Under the pieces are notes generated by a model. That model saw only the letters and a program-made list of their open reading frames with translations. It made no database searches and was not told the DNA's origin. Both the position numbers and the translations under genes were made by a program. A DNA stretch of 64,000 nt, taken from Streptomyces tanashiensis. GTDB lineage: Bacteria > Actinomycetota > Actinomycetes > Streptomycetales > Streptomycetaceae. The DNA is taken from positions 186,001 through 250,000 of the forward strand of contig NZ_BMRZ01000008.1 in assembly GCF_014648895.1 (NCBI RefSeq). The letters run 5' to 3'. Positions within the stretch are counted from its first letter, which is position 1. The number at the start of each line of letters is the position of its first letter. Below are positions 63,080 through 64,000 of the stretch, piece by piece.

Positions 63080-63117
63080 ATCGAGACGCAAACGTATCGA
63101 GACGCTTGCGTCTCGAT
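63080..63117 (+). promoter_or_regulatory. TetR operator with three half-sites
   Basis: A 22-bp perfect palindrome (63096-63117: two ATCGAGACGC arms around TT) is preceded by an extra direct copy of the arm at 63080-63089. It lies between the divergent TetR and PAP2 starts and should control both. Confidence 0.75.
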
Positions 63118-63175
63118 GAAATCGGATCTAGGCTCACTCCGTTTGTTGGCGATTTGACGGATTAGAGGGCCGCGC

Positions 63176-64000
63176 GATGGCTGTCGGGATACGCGGGATA
63201 CGAGGAACACGTCCTGCAGGACCGGGGATGCCTCCTACCCCCGGCCCCGCCGGGCTCGACGGGGCCGAGGACGCCGAGGACGCCGAAGCCTCCTCCGAAC
63301 CCGAGCCGGCACCCCGCGACTCCTGGTCCGCGCCCGCCCGACCGCCGCTCCTGCGGGAGTTCCTGCTCGTCACCGCGCTCTTCCTCGTCTACAAGTTCGG
63401 CCGGCTCTTCGCCAACGGCCACGAGACCCGCGCCTTCCGGAACGCCGACCGCGTCTGGGACGCCGAGCGCGCGATCCACCTGCCGGGCGAGGGAACGGTC
63501 CAGCAGCTGCTCCTACACGGCGAACCGCTGATCAGGGCGGCCAACACGTACTACGCGGCCGTGCACTTTCCGGCCACCATCGCCTTCCTCGTCTGGCTGT
63601 ACTGGCGCCGCCCCGCGCACTACCTGTGGTCGCGCCGGGTCCTCGCACTCCTCACCGGCGCCGCGCTCGCGCTGCACCTGCTGATGCCGCTCGCCCCGCC
63701 CCGGATGCTCGCCGCCTCCGGACTCGTCGACACGGCCCGCGTCTACGGCCCCTCCGTCTACGGAGCGACGCCGGAGACGGACTCGATGGCGAACCAGTTC
63801 GCGGCCATGCCGTCGCTGCACTTCGGCTGGGCCCTGATGGTCGCGATCGGCCTGATCGCCGCCACGCGCTCCCGCTGGCGGGTGCTCTGGCTGCTGCACC
63901 CGCTGCTCACCCTGCTCGTCATCGTCGGCACCGCCAACCATTACTGGTTCGACGCGCTCGCCGCCGCCGTCCTCCTCGGCCTCGCACTGCTCGCCGTCCG
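63176..64000 (+). CDS. PAP2-superfamily membrane phosphatase, C-terminus beyond the window
   Basis: At least 275 residues from ATG 63176. After an acidic low-complexity stretch (AEDAEDAEASSEPEP) come several membrane segments. The PAP2 motifs are AAMPSLHFGWALMVAIG and GTANHYWFDALAA, with both catalytic His residues. The layout is that of inositol-phosphoceramide-synthase-like PAP2 proteins common in Streptomyces, acting on lipid phosphates at the membrane. Expression is probably set by the divergent TetR regulator. Confidence 0.88.

Overview
The window is high-GC actinobacterial chromosome, almost certainly Streptomyces. The signs are strong third-position GC in nearly every reading frame, many GTG starts, rare in-frame TTA codons (the bldA-type leucine codon), a class F sortase, a SpoIIE-type phosphatase sensor, LAL regulators and a MatB-like glycosyltransferase/deacetylase. 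About 55 genes or gene remnants and one tRNA gene are supported. No rRNA gene, CRISPR array, prophage or intact insertion sequence was seen.

Region by region: 0-9.9 kb holds housekeeping and accessory metabolism. It has a serine hydrolase tail, a SufR-like repressor with a DUF3291 gene, a TetR/beta-glucosidase/MFS sugar module with a clear operator, an NCS1 nucleobase permease, a HutD-like gene, and a repeat-rich surface protein followed by its class F sortase. 9.4-19.1 kb is mainly regulators (HATPase, LAL, ArsR, IclR) with a ketopantoate-reductase-like enzyme, a dienelactone hydrolase, a cupin and an MFS exporter under an ArsR operator.

19.2-31.4 kb looks like a compact specialised-metabolism locus. 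It encodes a 2-isopropylmalate-synthase-like enzyme, a prephenate dehydratase with an altered ACT motif, a FAD/NAD(P)-binding protein and an aminotransferase, joined by 4-bp overlaps. On the other side are LeuC/LeuD-like isomerase subunits, an isochorismatase-fold hydrolase and a TauD-type oxygenase, also nearly all overlapping. Between them lie a DAHP-synthase-like protein that has lost most catalytic residues, an orphan DhaL and a response regulator without its phosphoacceptor. The enzyme set fits one-carbon chain extension of an aromatic 2-oxo acid (phenylpyruvate towards homophenylalanine) followed by oxidation. A 39-codon leader-like frame with a TTA codon and paired Trp codons in a hairpin lies upstream of the synthase.

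31.4-35.4 kb carries a trypco2 gene and a trypsin/P-loop NTPase/helical-repeat protein, a candidate conflict (defence) system. 35.4-39.9 kb encodes two secreted proteins, including a copper-radical oxidase with two nearly identical discoidin domains. 40.1-46.0 kb is a lower-GC, one-direction group: a NarL-type regulator, a cupin-like protein, two paralogous small proteins of 78 and 74 residues, an uncharacterised helical protein and an S41 protease. No known system with this composition comes to mind.

46.2-51.3 kb encodes extracellular-polymer genes (acyltransferase, deacetylase/glycosyltransferase, GH16-like lipoprotein). 51.3-61.2 kb is a damaged, recombinogenic stretch: a frameshifted gene, an att-like scar, a broken RHS toxin gene with a probable immunity gene, a kinase remnant, an intact SpoIIE-type sensor, tRNA-Pro with a terminator and further att-like sequence, and a LAL-type regulator that is frameshifted and lacks its DNA-binding domain. 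The end holds DUF309, DUF488, TetR and a PAP2-family membrane enzyme that runs off the window.
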